This document shows positions 34,093-48,700 of a stretch of 64,000 bases of DNA, in pieces. The number at the start of each line of letters is the position of its first letter. Positions within the stretch are counted from its first letter, which is position 1. The notes below the pieces were generated by a model. The model did not search any database and was not told where the DNA came from. It was given only the letters and a program-made list of their open reading frames with translations. The position numbers were made by a program, and so were the translations under genes. Source of the stretch: Aphelenchoides besseyi (lineage: Eukaryota; Nematoda; Chromadorea; Rhabditida; Aphelenchoididae); NCBI GenBank assembly GCA_024699855.1, contig JAMPIQ010000001.1:1178001-1242000 (forward strand), written 5' to 3'.

Positions 34093-35910
34093 TTAAAGTA
34101 TGTATCCGTGTAAAACAAAATAAACAAACACAACAATTTGCGCCAAAAACGCAATAACAACGTAAACAATCTTATTGTCCAAGAAACTTTTCGTTTCCAA
34201 CGATTCGGTTTCGATCACTTTCGATTTCATGTGAAATTTCGAGGTCTCCGTGATTTGAACTCGTGTCCATCCGCCCAATTCAACGCCCGGTGCCGGTGGT
34301 ACGAGAATATGTTCATAGGGCTTGTTGTGGCCAACGAAATTCACACCATCGGACGCTTTTTCACAAATCAAAACATCGTGAATTTCGCCGATTCGATTTG
34401 GAGTATATCGGGTATATGAATGGAAACTGAACAACCAATCAGTTTTGGACTTGTTGTCGTTGAACTTACATTCGTGTCAATTCGGCAGTTCGTTTCCGTG
34501 CTTCCACGGTGTCGATCTTTTTGAGTCGTGCAGCCGCCGTATTCGGACGTGGATAGTACATGTTGATGAAAACGGAATCGAATTTGTATTCTTCCAAAAG
34601 AATCGCACTTTCTTTGAAATCTTCTTCGCTTTCAGTTGGAAAAGCGACAATGAAATCGGTGGCAATGTAAATTTCAGGAACATTGTTCCTCATAAAATCG
34701 ACCACTTGACGAAATTGACCGCTCGTGTATTCGCGTTTCATACTAAAAAGCGTTCAATAGACTTGAAATAAGGTTCCTACTTACTCCGAAAGAACGGCAT
34801 CTGAAGCGCTTTGCACCGGAATATGAATGAACGAGTAGACACGAGGATGATTTAATACATCAGCGATTTCTTTCAGATAATCCCTAAACTTGCTCGGTTA
34901 CTCAAAGTAACAACCTTATTCCCTTACAAAATGTATGGTGGATTGCTCATACCCAAACGCATCATGCAGTTTTCGGGTATAACTTTGACCAACTCGTCCA
35001 ACAAATCCGTTAGAGTGTGACCAATATCGCGACCATAGGCTCCAAGATCTGAATCAACTATTCAGTAATGTAAAGCAACAGCTTGTTACCTTCACTTGTT
35101 AACCAAATTTCTCGACAGCCTTCTTCGAATGCCTGTTTCGCTCTCTCGACTAACGCTTCGATAGCAAAGGACTTCAGATCACCACGTGCCATTTTCGTTT
35201 TGCAATACGTGCAATTATTCAAACAACCGGAGTTAATTGCCAAGATCTCAACAAACGGATTCTTTCGCACTTTTGGCAAATTCAAGTTCAGAATTTCTTT
35301 ACGTCGTTGACTCAGCAATCGAACACTGTTGCCTTTGAGTGTTTCCTCAACCACGTAAACAATCTGATCGATTTGTTGAACCCCAATAATCGAGACTCCC
35401 TTGAGAAATGAGCTGTTTGGAGCTGCCTAAACAAATCGTTTAAGGAACAATAGTAATGAAGAGGTTACCTGAGAAACACAGCCTGCTACAACAACGGGTA
35501 TCTTCTTGTTCGCTTTGTTCACCGCATTCTCCAACTGATTTTCACTTGGAGTTTTCACCGTACACGAGTTCAAAAGCCACAAATCGGCTTCGTCCGCATT
35601 ACTCGTAAACGAATATCCGGCTTTCATCAGCAGTCCACACATGTATTCGGTGTCTGAAACCCGTTGTTGCACTTGTACTCAACACGCAACACTTACCACT
35701 ATTATTGTGAGCACAACCCCAGGCCTTCGAATAAATTTTCTTCGTCCATCCCAAATCTGATTCGATTAAAAGCGGTTGTTTCACTTCATCGAAATTCTTC
35801 GCTTTTCGACTCCTGATTTTCGTGTGAACCAAATTGCCGTTGGAACGTAATGTCGAGCCGGGAGTCACAAAACCGTCTTCGATGTCGCACAATTCCGTTT
35901 CACACGACAT
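34093..35910 (-). CDS. cdkal1: CDKAL1-type tRNA t6A37 methylthiotransferase
   Basis: Radical-SAM enzyme that converts t6A37 to ms2t6A37 in tRNA-Lys(UUU) and relatives; ER tail-anchored in animals. Start [14 protein letters not shown]. The N-terminal UPF0004 domain has its iron-sulfur cysteines in [22 protein letters not shown] and VVAGCVSQ. The radical-SAM motif CxxxCxxC is [16 protein letters not shown] near 35.2 kb. Next are [35 protein letters not shown] and a TRAM domain ([14 protein letters not shown]). The final hydrophobic tail anchor is [20 protein letters not shown]. About seven exons. All cofactor cysteines are present, so it should be active. Divergent from dystrophin upstream. Confidence 0.94.
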
Positions 35911-36747
35911 CGATAACTAAGCAGAAAACAGATTACAAAACCAAAAACGTTTTTGTTGGATTGAAGCCAAAACCTTTAATGTCAACCACTTGGCACTCCC
36001 AGTTTTTTTGAGCTCTCGACTGTCAACTCTGCCGTCCACTTCGATCACTCGACTGATCGACGCACCGACTTTAAACGACCAATTTCAACTTCACGGATCG
36101 CATTTTACGCAATCTGACACTTTTCAGCGGCAGAATGAACGTCATTTGATTGATGGAAACGAGGGCTTCTTACATGCCGTTACATTGCACAATCCGTCGA
36201 AATTGTGCAGTTTTTTGTTTTTACGTTAAATCGACGCTAATAGCCTTGAAAATAACGTCTTTCGATTACGTTGTGGTTTTTGAGTACGTGAACTGCACCG
36301 GTAATCTTTTGTTTCTTTGCGATTTTCTTCAACAAGTCGAGATCCACTAATTGGTTGTTCTTTCGAGAACAACACTCTCACCGTAATTGAATTACATTTC
36401 GAATGAGAATCGAGCGTGTTCAATGGTCGTCACGATCAAAACGAACCGACCACTTAATCTCCGACTTTAGACGCAAAAACGCGGAAATCGAGGCGTGTGA
36501 CCAGAAAGCGACAGAAGCGGCATGAATCGAATTCTCGTGGCGGCTAAGTGAGCGGCCAAACTCTGCGAACATAAACAGGTGCTCGTCCCCGCTACGTTTG
36601 ATTTGAATTTCGGACAAAGAGCTTGAAAGTCCGAAAGCTGCAAACCCCTTTCTTCAAGTAGTCGGGCTCACTTGCCTTCAATTGCCTTTATTGTCTTTCT
36701 ACTCGTGAATCTGATGGTCAAATAACTACCCACAACGTCCAAGCAAA
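35911..36747. promoter_or_regulatory. Divergent intergenic region between CDKAL1 and dystrophin
   Basis: 837 bp holding the 5' ends of both genes. Short overlapping frames show no motif. No specific control element was identified. Confidence 0.35.
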
Positions 36748-39700
36748 ATGCTCTTTTCGGGCAGCAGTTCGTCGACTAAACCGAAACGTGATGATAAACG
36801 TGAACGTAAAGCAGACAAAGGTAAGGAAAAAGACATGTATCAGCTTGTCATCGAGTAATTCAGAAGAACACAATGAGGTGCAGGAAGCGGTTTTTACGCG
36901 TTGGGCAAATTCCCTCTTTGAAAACGAGTCGATTACCGAACTCAGAGATATTGTTGATCTCGACTTTCTTCAGTCCTTTGCCAAACTAATCACCGGACAA
37001 AAAGCGGTACGTAGACAAAAGATCCACATACGAAAGTTGATGAATTTAGCCGGTCACCACCAATTTTTACGACAACATCGACTCCGTTTTCCATCTTTTG
37101 TGCACGGACGACAATGACAAGATTCTTAGTTTGAGTATTCCCGAGTTGTGCAAAGGCGATTACAAGTCACTTTCGACTTTGTGTTGGCAATTCGCTCAAA
37201 TTTATTGGAAACGTTTCGCACCACAAGGAACGGGCGAAAAAAAGATGTCCGAAGCGATCAAGGAGTGGTGTCTGGAGGCAACGAGTAGTCAGGGTGAAGT
37301 TGTAGTAAACGATTTTACGTCATCATGGCGCGACGGAATGGCATTGAATCTGTTGTTGCACTCATACGAGTAAGTTCAACTGTTGGCTAATCCATCAAAT
37401 TGTTTTAGCGAATCGTTGGTGAATATAAACAAGATACGCGAAATGCGTGGCGAAGAACGAATCGAAAATGCGTTGAGTATCGCAAAGAAGATCTTTAAAG
37501 TTCCAAAGCTTATTCAAACCAAAGGTCAGATGAATGCGCAATCGATTGAAAGGAAATTGCGTTTTCAGAGTTTTCGAGCGGAAACTTGGATACCAGATCG
37601 GTGGTTTTGTACTTGGCTACATTATACATTGCTATGGCTTATCATTCGAGTTCGCTTTCATCATCGAGCAAAAAGTCAACTCGCTCGAATCCAGAAAGTG
37701 AACAATTGACCGACGAATTCCAACAAGCAAAACAACGACTCGAACCGCCGGCAGCTCAATACCAAGCTTCAGCAATCGACGATTTTAACGGATCGCCGAA
37801 CACTTCGACTATTTCCATTCAGAGCAGTACACATTCATCAGCTCCATCCTCTTCAACTACGACAACGGTGATTCATGGCGGAGGCAATGATGATGCATCA
37901 ATTCGACAGGAACCTTCTTCTGAAACTCTTTCCGACAATCAGGAACTCGAGGATCCTGTTCCATCACGTCGCTCGTCGAGTTCATCTGCACGATCGTCGC
38001 GTAGCCGTCGATCTGCGCATCGTAACGAGCGATTACTCAAAGAATACGAACTGTGTTTGGAACAAGTGCTAACATGGTTATTAGAAGCCAAAGACGAAAT
38101 GGATCGAATGGAACCAGTGAACGAAACGGATGTCGATGTGGTTAAGCAGCAATTCAAAGAACACGAACAGTTTATGCTTCAACTGACAAACAGTCAAGGA
38201 AGTGTTGGTCGAGTTCTTCATGCGGGTCAAAACTTAAGCCAAAAGTTATCCGGAGACACTGCTCAATCGATTAACAATCAACTCATCGTTGTCAATGGTC
38301 GTTGGGAAACAGTACGAGAACAAGCAACCCTACGACAACACGCTTTGCAAGAGCAGCTAAATCGTTTGCAACGAGAACAATTACAGTCGATTGGCCAATG
38401 GTTGGATCAAATCGATGCGCAAATCGAGAACGACGCACCACTTTCTGACGACATAGAAAAATGTCGACAACAAACATCCGATCACGCTGAACTTCAAGAG
38501 AAAATCGAGGCCGAGCAGCCGTCAATACAAAAGTAAGTTGTTTGTGTCAAACAATCCAAATAATTCTCTTGCAGATTGTCAACCTTTATGGGTAAGCGCA
38601 TTGTCGTCTTAAAGTAAGACTTACACTATACATTAACGATTTTAGCGGTCGTTGATGAGCAGTCAACAGACACCGAACAGGCGTACAGCGAACTGGAATC
38701 GCTGTTGCAAGCGGTTGGCAAACGGTAATTAAACACGATAAGATACGTCTTATTGTTTCAATTTAAGATGGGTTCAAATTTGTGAATGGGCAGAACGAAG
38801 AGCTAAGAATTTGGATGGATTGGTCGAATTGCTTGAGAACTACACGACTTTACATCGTCATCTATCCGCCTGGTTAAGCGCACGACAAGAAGAGTTGGGT
38901 CGTTTACGTTCGGATCGCTTGGAAAGTGAAGAGGAGTTGAACGAACAAAAACGTTTAGTCAACGAAATGGATGCCGTACTCGAAAGTGAACACCCGTCGT
39001 TTGTTCAATTATCGCAGTTTTGCAACGAACTTGTTCGTCGATTTGACGGCGAGAACAAGGTCGTGGCCGAGAAGATACGCAAAGAATTGGATGCGGTCAC
39101 TCAAAGTTGGGAAAACATTGTTTCACGATTAGAAGAACAATCACAAACGGTAAAAAGAAAGTGAGTCCGTGGTGTAAGAGTTGAGTTTCAGTTAGCTCGC
39201 AATCAAAAAGAACCATCAACCAAATCGAGTACAGGATCAACCCAGCCGCCATCAGCGCAACCATCTTTTGACACTAACTCTGCAGCTTCTGATCCTCCAG
39301 AAGTCAATCGTAGCAAAAAGCATAGCGATGAAACGGCTGGAATGGTTGAGCGTTTTATCAACGAAGTCCGCCAACTGGAAACGGATATTGGACCGGTTCA
39401 CGAATTCGTTTCCAATTTCAAAGTTCCGACTAAAAGCGAATTTCCAGCCGTCGAAAAGGAATTCAAGGTAACTTGTCTATACAAATTCTTTAATAGATGT
39501 GTCGCTGTTAGGAAAAGTTCGAAATTGTTCTGAAAACGAAACCTCGAGTCGAACATTTGAACGAAGCCATGGGTCGTATTCACGAGACAAGTGTCGACTC
39601 GGAAACTTTGCATGCAGTCAACGAGAACTACGATCGTTTCATGGAGACCTACGGACGAATTGTTGGACGTTTCACCGAAATCATTCACTTCATCAACAAT

Positions 39701-42700
39701 CCTCAGTTGGCCAACGATGAGACGGCAAAAATGGAAAATCGTTTGGCCGAATGGCTTCGATCAGCCAACGCTCTTTGGAACGAACTTTTGCGTTTAAGTC
39801 CTGATGAAAGAGGTCGTCGATTGGATGATGTAAGTGTAATTTGGTGGTACCAAAGAGACCAAAAGTTTAGTTCGCGGACCAACTATTCAAACAGCAAAAG
39901 AACTTTGCCGACATCAAACAAAATCATCCGAACGTCGAACGTTTTCGACCACTCGAAAGCCAACTGATCGAATTGATTCAGAAAGTTCGACGAGAACGAA
40001 AACGAGAGGCCGAATACTTTGAGGAAAAACGCAAAGCTTCCAATCCGGACGATGCACACGAACTAACGCCGCGACCATCGATTTCCGATGAAAACAAACC
40101 GAAGTTGAGCGAATCGGCAAAAGTCATCAGACAACACGCGTTGGAAGCGGAAAGCAGTGGAACTGATACGAGACCTGCAACTGAGAACTTACGAGCGTGG
40201 TTGGCTGTTCAAGAAAACGAAATACGAAATGTCGACACAACTCCTGGAGACGCCGAGCTCTTGAAACGTGTTGCCGAAACATGCAATCGGTTAGCCTTCA
40301 GATTCACTCAGTTTTTGAACTTTTTTTACAGGTTGATTGATGAGATGACAGGAAAACAAGCGGAGTTAGAAGGCGAAGAAGAACGGCAAGCTCTGGAACA
40401 GTTGATAAAAACAACCGAAACCAAAAGAGATGCCGCTAAAGAATCGTTACGACAAACCGAAAACGTTATCCACAAACTTGTTCGAGCCGAAGAGATTGCT
40501 GATGGTCATCGACGTAAATTTGAGTACTTGAGCAATACATCTCTTGATCTCGCATCCTTACAAAAAGCAGCTACAGTATGTTGAGGTCGAGTTCGAGCGT
40601 TTAATTTGTCCAATTTAGAAACTACAAGACGAGTTTCTAAATTCGATTCCAATCAAAATCGAGGCGCTCACGCATCTGTCCAATTTGTTGGCTGCAAAAA
40701 CAAAAGATGCGAACAAAAGTCGTGATCCTGTGGTACAGCGACTTTGCGATCGTGGTTCGAATCTTAAGAACCAATGGACAACTCTTGAGAACGAAATCGA
40801 AAATTTTCGTTCAGTTGTCGACCGAGATAATCGTACTCGAGTTCAAACGTTGCTACGTGATCAAACGACGGCTGTTGAAGAGTTGAAAGCAGCGATCGTT
40901 GCTAGTGGAGAAGCAACAGATGCCGAAGAGCTCAGTGAACATGTGGATGTAAGTCATCACGTAACCTTTTATTATGAAAGATTGCAGAACATGGAACGTC
41001 TATTGGATCAAGTAGAACACGGTGGAAAAACGTCAGAAGATGGAACAGAAGATGAGAAACAAATGGATCCGTTACATAACGTTCAGGGCGCTGTTGCTGA
41101 TGATCCATTGCTTGCGTCCGAATTGGAACGTTTAAAAACAAAACGAGCTCAGGTCATTGAAGCAGCAAGAAATAGGTGTTCTCGTCTACACGACGCAATT
41201 TCTCGTTGTGAACAATTCGATTCGGCACTTTGCAACTTTCAATCTTGGGCCCAACACATGCATCACGTAAATTCTTTTCACATCATATTTGACAACTGAT
41301 TAGTCGATCTATGGAAGTTTTTGTGATAAGTTAATTGCAGATTTTGCATGCACGATTGGCCGACGATATCACTGCTTTGGATGTTCCTCACGAATACAAA
41401 GTTAGTTCAGAAGTTCAATCAGAAGCCGCTTTTCTTAATTTTTGTAATTAAACCGCTCGCAATTCCTTTGTTGACCTTTCAGTTAAATTCTTTGGGATTT
41501 CAGCAGGCTTATGCTTCGGGAACGCTAATCGCTGTAAGTTCAATGCTTTTGAAGGTTACGTATTTTGAGTTTCTGTTGCTTTCTACTGACCTTTAACTGC
41601 GCTGACGAGTTTGCGTAACATCTTAATATGATTGTTTTGTACGAGAATCACCAGTTAAAAACGATTTCTAGCAAATGAACGACGAGTTTACGGGATACGA
41701 AAAACTGATGGTCGAACTATCCGAGTTTATCGAAGACAGCAAGTCTCAATGGGCGTCATGTGATCGTTTGAAGCTTCAATTGAACCATGCGAATCAACAA
41801 CTTGCCGAATTGCGCACGAATTTCGAGGCCTTCAAACATCCGATTCAATTCTCCAAAGAGTTGGAACGGGTGGAACGAGAGTTCACTCAAATCGAAGACT
41901 CAATGGACGATTTGACATCGATTCGAGCCGAGAACTGCGAATACTGTCTTCAACATGCTCAGCAAATGATCAAACAGCTGAACGACGCGGACATTGAACT
42001 CGTGAATTTGGAATCCAAAAAAGACGGTCTCATTCAAGCGGGCATATTCAACGAACAACAAGCTATAGAGACGAGTAAACGGTTGGAAAATGCTCAAGAA
42101 CGATGCACTCGATTGGTCGGAAGAGTTGGCAAAAAGGTTTTAATCGATTTTGAAGTTTGTTTTTAGGCGGAAGTTGTCATCGAAAATCTTGCTCATTGCT
42201 TGGAGTTGATCAAAAAATTGGAAACCGAGATGTCAACAGCCAAACAATCACTTCAAACCGTTGAAGAGCTTTTGTCTTCGGATGCATCAAACTTACCTCA
42301 AGCCCAATCGCCACTTTTCGATCAGTTAAGCGCACTTATCAATCAAGGAAGTGGTTCGGTACAAAAGGCTGTCGAATTCCAACAACTTTTACGTCAAAAT
42401 TCGGTTAAAACGGAAGAACGAGCGTTGGAGACTGTTGAGCAGAAGCTCTCGGCTCTGCGACGACAGTTAGGTGTGAAGCAATCGGTTAGTTTTGACATCA
42501 TAATTGAAGTAATTTCCGATCGTATTTAGGTCGAAGGAAAGAATGAAGAAGAGGCAGAGAAGTTGTTCGAAAAACTCCAAACAGTAGTTGAAAAAATGGA
42601 ACGAGCCAAATCGCTACAGGTATTCTAACTTCTTCTGTAAGCCATCTTTGTGTTTAGAGCCTTCAAGACGCACTTCGTAAATATTCCCCATTGAAACAGC

Positions 42701-45700
42701 AGATGGATGCAAACGTGATCACACAGCTGGAACAAATCCAGATGCCAAACGATAAGCGTGCTCGTTTTGGCCCAATTGCTGCCGATATCGCTACTCGTTG
42801 GAGCAAATTGGAGAGAAAAGTCAAAGACGCGAATCTCAAATCGACGAATGAAAGTCCTGATGATGGCCAATCTAGTCGTGTGCCACCCGCATTATCTCAT
42901 GTGAACGAAGAGCTACGAGACGGCAGGTTTGCCGAACGTGTTAGTCACTGGTTGAATGCGCTGAAGAACGCGAACTCCAATCTCGACTTTCTCGAACATC
43001 CGCTACCGGACATAGCAGTTTGGGAACGACGCTTAGATGTTAGTTCCTGTACAAATACTTTTAAATCAAACCAAATTTAGACAGTGGAACGTTGGTTTAC
43101 CGAGGCTCGTGAACCGTTGGATGAGTTGTTGAATGAAGGCAAACGACTGGCCGATACAGGAAGAATGGAACTCGAATTACATGACGCAATTGAGGAGTTG
43201 GATCGTGTGATGGATCTGTCGGCGAAGATCAGTTTCAATCTCCAACACGAACGTGCTTTGTACGCTCAAACAGTAGAGTTCGATCGTTTGTTGCGCAAAA
43301 ATTGTACGGAAATCGAACGCGATTTGAACGTCATTGAACAACAGATACCAAGCACATCAAATGAAATCATTTTGGTGAGTTCCATTTGACTATTCATTTG
43401 CTGTTACTCATTGCGCGAGCTTTCGGCATTCGAATTGAGGTCTTCGGGTTTCCCACTTTTTGTTAGTTGCGGCCTTCGCTTTCTTATTCATTGGCGAAAC
43501 CCGGAAATTGCACCATCTGTCCCGAAGATTTTTGTTGAAAATTCGGGTTGAAGTGTTTTCAAGCGAATGACCAACAATTTCAAGTTGAAATTCAATCGTT
43601 TACGCTCCACGACAACGACCATTGGAGTACAAACAAAATGACTTATTTGTTTTTAGGAAAACAAGAATCGTTTAATGGAAGCCGAGAATCGCCTTCAAGT
43701 GCTAACTCATTCGACCGACGAATTGAAGCAGAAGTTGCCGGGACGAGAATGTGCGTTAAGTGGATCAACAACTTTGTTGGATGAAATCAGAAAACGAATG
43801 CGGGGCATTGAAGACGCAGTTCAACAAGCACTTATTGACGCGTTAAATCGGAACGATACGCTTGAAGAACAGCTAACAGACGATGAGATCCAACGAAACA
43901 AAAGACTCCGACCGCCAGTTCATCCCGACGGTGTTTCAATGTCCAGTGGTGCAGGTAAAAGACTTGAAATTAAAATCGAAATAAAGTTAACATCTTAGGT
44001 TTGTCGTTGGCAATGGACGTTCAAGAAACGTCTGAAGGCGAAGGTGACGAAAGTCCCGTCGAGATCAATGTTCCACGTTCAACCGGAAATCTGGAACAAG
44101 TATACACTTTACTCGACGACTACGAAGATCGAATGGATGCGCCGGAGAAGCTGAAATACGAGGGTCTGGCAGAGAAGATGCGTGATTTAGAAGTGAGTTA
44201 ATCGCTGTGTATGTTAAATACTTTCGAACGTTTAAGATAATGGAAAAGAAGTTAACAACGGGAGCAGATTTGGTGCGCAAACACGAAATGACAATGGACA
44301 CTCTTGAATCCGAACATACTCTCGGCCGAATTGCGAACCTTTTAAAGTTTATTGATAATCGGAAACAAGAAATTGCAACTCGCGTCAACGCTTTGAATTC
44401 TCTGAGCACTTTGTTCAATCAAGCAGAAGAATCGGTGGCCAAAGTCGGACGGTTTCTGGAGCAGGAGAATCGTGTCCGTGATTCTCAGAGTCGTGAACGA
44501 TCGCCCGAGTTAGAGGAGTTGGAAGCAAGTCAACTCGAAGCCGAAAATCTTCTTCCACCAACCGCTGTTCTCTTGCAGCAATGCGACAATCGACTTCAGA
44601 CGATGAATGAGCAACTTTCAACTGCAGACGTTGAAATTCTTAATCAACGGTTGCGCGATATGGATGCCGATTTTCGGGTCTACAGTTCGGATGTTCGAGA
44701 GAAAAGGCGAACATTGGAGGAGAGATTGGCTGATTATGGTCATTTGACCAATCAACTCGACCTACTTGTTTTTTGGTACCGTAGAATGAACGTCACATTG
44801 TTTAAACAAATCATTTAGGTGTGATGAAATCGAAACAACGATCTTAAATTCTCGAGTTTCGTTCCTCGATCCCAATGGTTTAGAGTCCACTCTCGAACGT
44901 ATTCGTAACGGACTGACGGACGTTGAAGAGAAATGTGAGACCTTCAGGAATCTCGAAACGTTAAAAGATCGTTTTGTGGCGTTGAGTACTGTTGATGCAA
45001 ATATCAAACACGAAGTACGTCGAAATGTGACTCAACTCGGTAAACGTATCAGCGATTTGCATTTGCAAATGACCCAGAAGCTGAAAGAAATGTCGGACAA
45101 TAAAACCGATAGCGACGAGTTTTGGAATCGAGTGGAAGCCGAAGAGCAGTGGCTAACTGAAGTAGAACAACAAACTCAGGGAGCACTCAATGCAACCCTT
45201 TTTCGTCCGTTGAATCTCGAAAGTCTTGCATCTGACGCATCGGAAAGACATTTTCTGATCGATTCGTTACAACGACAAGTAGCTGAAGAATCGCTAGAAA
45301 TCGAACACGACGATGCGCACAAAGCTTCCATTCGGGTAAATCTTGATTCATGTAAATCAACTCTCTTGTTTTTAGCGTGTAAAACAACTGGCAAAACGAT
45401 TTGACACGTCGATTGCTCGGCTTCGTGAAGTTCTGCAAAAAACCAAAGCTGAACAACAAGACGAGAAGAACACCGAGAAGCCTCAAAATGAGCAAATTGC
45501 TTACGAACTAATCACTCAACCAGAAACATCAACACGACACGATGACGGGTCAACAGAATACGAAACCTTGACCACACGCGACGGATCGGTTCCTAGTGCT
45601 TACGGTGAAGCAAGTGGCGAGATGCACCGACAACCGCCGTCAAATGCCGAAATACCGCATGATGTTTTGGCTACGGGACTTAACGAGCGTTATGCAGGTG

Positions 45701-48700
45701 CTACAACCGATAACGAAGACGATCTGAATCGGCCGTTGCAAAGACGCGCAAACAGCGAAGAGCAAACGAGATTAGAAACTGTGGTTCGATTGCGTGCCCG
45801 ATTGCAAGAAGTGGAACGTGATGCTGCTGCGACCGTTAATCTTGCCGATCAAACACAAATTCGTCACATAATAGGAAAAGTCCAAAACTTTATTGACGAA
45901 ATGAATACCCATCGATTGGAGATCGATAGAATTAAAGATCAATCTGATGATCGTTTGATTATTCAAAGAGCCGAATTATGTTTAAACGAAATGGATCGAC
46001 TGTTGGTTATGTGTCAAAGACGAAAAGCTGAAGTAAGATGCAATATACTCAACATTACTATGTGTGTTTTAGCTTGGTGAACTGCTCCATCAATCGCGTC
46101 AGTGGGATCAACAACGTTCGGAAGTGGAGTTGTGGCTGAGTGAGGGAAATGAACGATTGGTTAGTGGTGAGCGATTGAACGAAATGGATGAACCGAGATT
46201 GCAACTTGAACACCGCGCAATTAATGGGCTTGTTGGTGGACTGGAACAAACAAAACAGAAAATCGCAGCACTCAACGGCCAATCCAATCGTCTACTCGAC
46301 TTTTATTCACGAGACGACGGACACACGCTTTCACATGTAACAAGCAAAATCAATACGCAATGGACAAAGTTCAACGACAGGTAATGTGAAGATATCGGAG
46401 TTCTTATATGAATCTATTCTAGTGTACGAATTCGTAGAGCAATGATTGAAGCGCTACTTAAGGCGCGTAGTGATATTCAATCGACGCTGCAACAGCTGAA
46501 CGAATGGTTGGATAAGCAATTGGTCGAAATACGGCAATTGAACGAGGAAACAGACAATAGACAGAGATTGAAGGACACGACAAAACGACGAGATTGGATG
46601 GTTCAAGAGCGAGAGATACAAGCCGAAATCGAAGCCCATCGCGACGTTGTGAATTCGGTGCGCGAAATGTGTCGAAAGTTACTTTTGGGTTTGGAAGCGA
46701 GTAATGAGCGCGCGGAGATTCAACGAAATTTGGAGGATATGGAAAGCAAATGGAACGAATTGAATCAGTTGGACAATACGGCACGTGAACGATTGGAAAA
46801 TGCGCAAGAAGAATGTGAACGACTACAACGAGAGTAACTGAAAGTTTTTCTGAGAATTCGAGTAACTCTCGTGTGTTTAGACTTGCCGAACTTCTTCATT
46901 GGACAGACATGCAAATCAGCACGATTCTCAACGATCAACCAGTCGGTGGAAACTTGGATTTGGTACAACGTCAATCGGATACTGTAAAAGACATCGAGAA
47001 GCAGTGCGAAGTCAAAGATCGCGAAGTGTCGGAGATCATCGCACTTTCACAAAGTTTTCTAATGCAACACGATTTGCGACCCGTGATGAACAGACAGTCC
47101 GTATTGGAGCCCATGGAGACACTTCAAAAATGTAAGTTGGTCGATTCCGTTTTTTAATCGTAACTTTTTAGCTCAAGCGGAATTAGAGGAGCGACGTGTT
47201 GGTGTTCAGATTTTGGCGGACAGCGAACGACTGAAGAGCACGTACGAGACTCTGAAACAACATGTTGCTGCATGGCAACGTGTCGTCAAAGGCGCTCATC
47301 GAGACATTCAAGAACTCGATCGCGCAATCGCCGAATCGATTCTCGCGTTGGGAACAATCGAAAATGAACTCGAGACCAAATGTCCGGTCGAAGATCTGCG
47401 ATTGGAGGAGTTGAAAGACGCTCGTACAGATAATGCACAGTTGAAAAAACGTGTTCAAGACGCCGGTGTTCATATCGACGATGTGAACGATTGTACGGGA
47501 CAAATTGCTGCCCAAAACATCGTTTTGTCAAATGGAGTTCAATCGCAAATTCACACAGTAAATCGTATTCAATCCTATCAATTACGGTTGGTATTTTAGG
47601 TCAATCAACGTTACGAGAAGCTGAAAAAAGAAGTAGCGATTCGTGGAGCCGCGTTGGAACGTGCATTCAACGATTTCGGTCCATCGAGCGAACACTTTCT
47701 GATGCAATCGGTTAGTCCGCCTTGGCAACGAGCAATTTCTGCTGTCAATCAACTACCGTATTACGTTGAGTGAGTTATTCTCATACGCTCAGAATCAATA
47801 TTAACGCTGGTATTACAGTCATCTTCAAAACAAAACTCAATGGGATCATCCGGGACTGATTTCGATCTTGGAACATTTGTGCTCATTCAATCAAGTGAAG
47901 TTTAGTGCCTATCGAACGGCGATGAAATTGAGAGCACTACAAAAACATATGCTACTCGATCTGATAAGCCTATCGGATGTTGATGAAACACTTCAACGTT
48001 TTTATGGCTTCAAATTGGATGCACGAATTCGAATCGAAGACGCTGTCATAGCATTGGTTCCACTTTTTGAAGGTGTACACGAACGACATCCGAATCTGTT
48101 TACGAACGTTCCATTTGCTGTCGATTTGACTTTAAATCTTTTGCTCAACATTTATGATCCATGTCGTGATGGGAAAATGCGTACCATCTCATTCGCAATT
48201 GCACTTGTCGTTCTGTGCAATGCAACACTCGAATCAAAATACAAGTGAGCTGACAAGTTGTACGTGAGTATTCTAATACTGCTTTCAGATATCTGTTTTC
48301 GTTGATAGCCGGCGAGGAAGGAGTAACTGACAGACGACTTGGAGTTTTGTTTTACGATCTTATTCACGTGTGTAAAAATCAAAAGTCTTAACTAATCGGT
48401 TTCTTCAGATTCCGAAATTTCTTGGTGAAGCGGCAGTTTTCGGCGGTTCAAATGTTGAGCCCTCAGTTCGTTCGTGTTTCGAATTCAATCGCTATCCAAC
48501 TCGTCTGTCAATTGACGGCTTTTTGGATTGGTTGCGAAAGGAACCACAAAACTTGGTTAGTTCATGAATTGTATATTAAGCGTCTGTTGTTTTCAAGATT
48601 TGGTTGCCTGTTATGCATCGATTGCAATCAAGTGAATTTGCAAAACATCAATCGAAATGCAGTACTTGCAAAATGTTTCCAATAGTCGGCCTTCGATATC

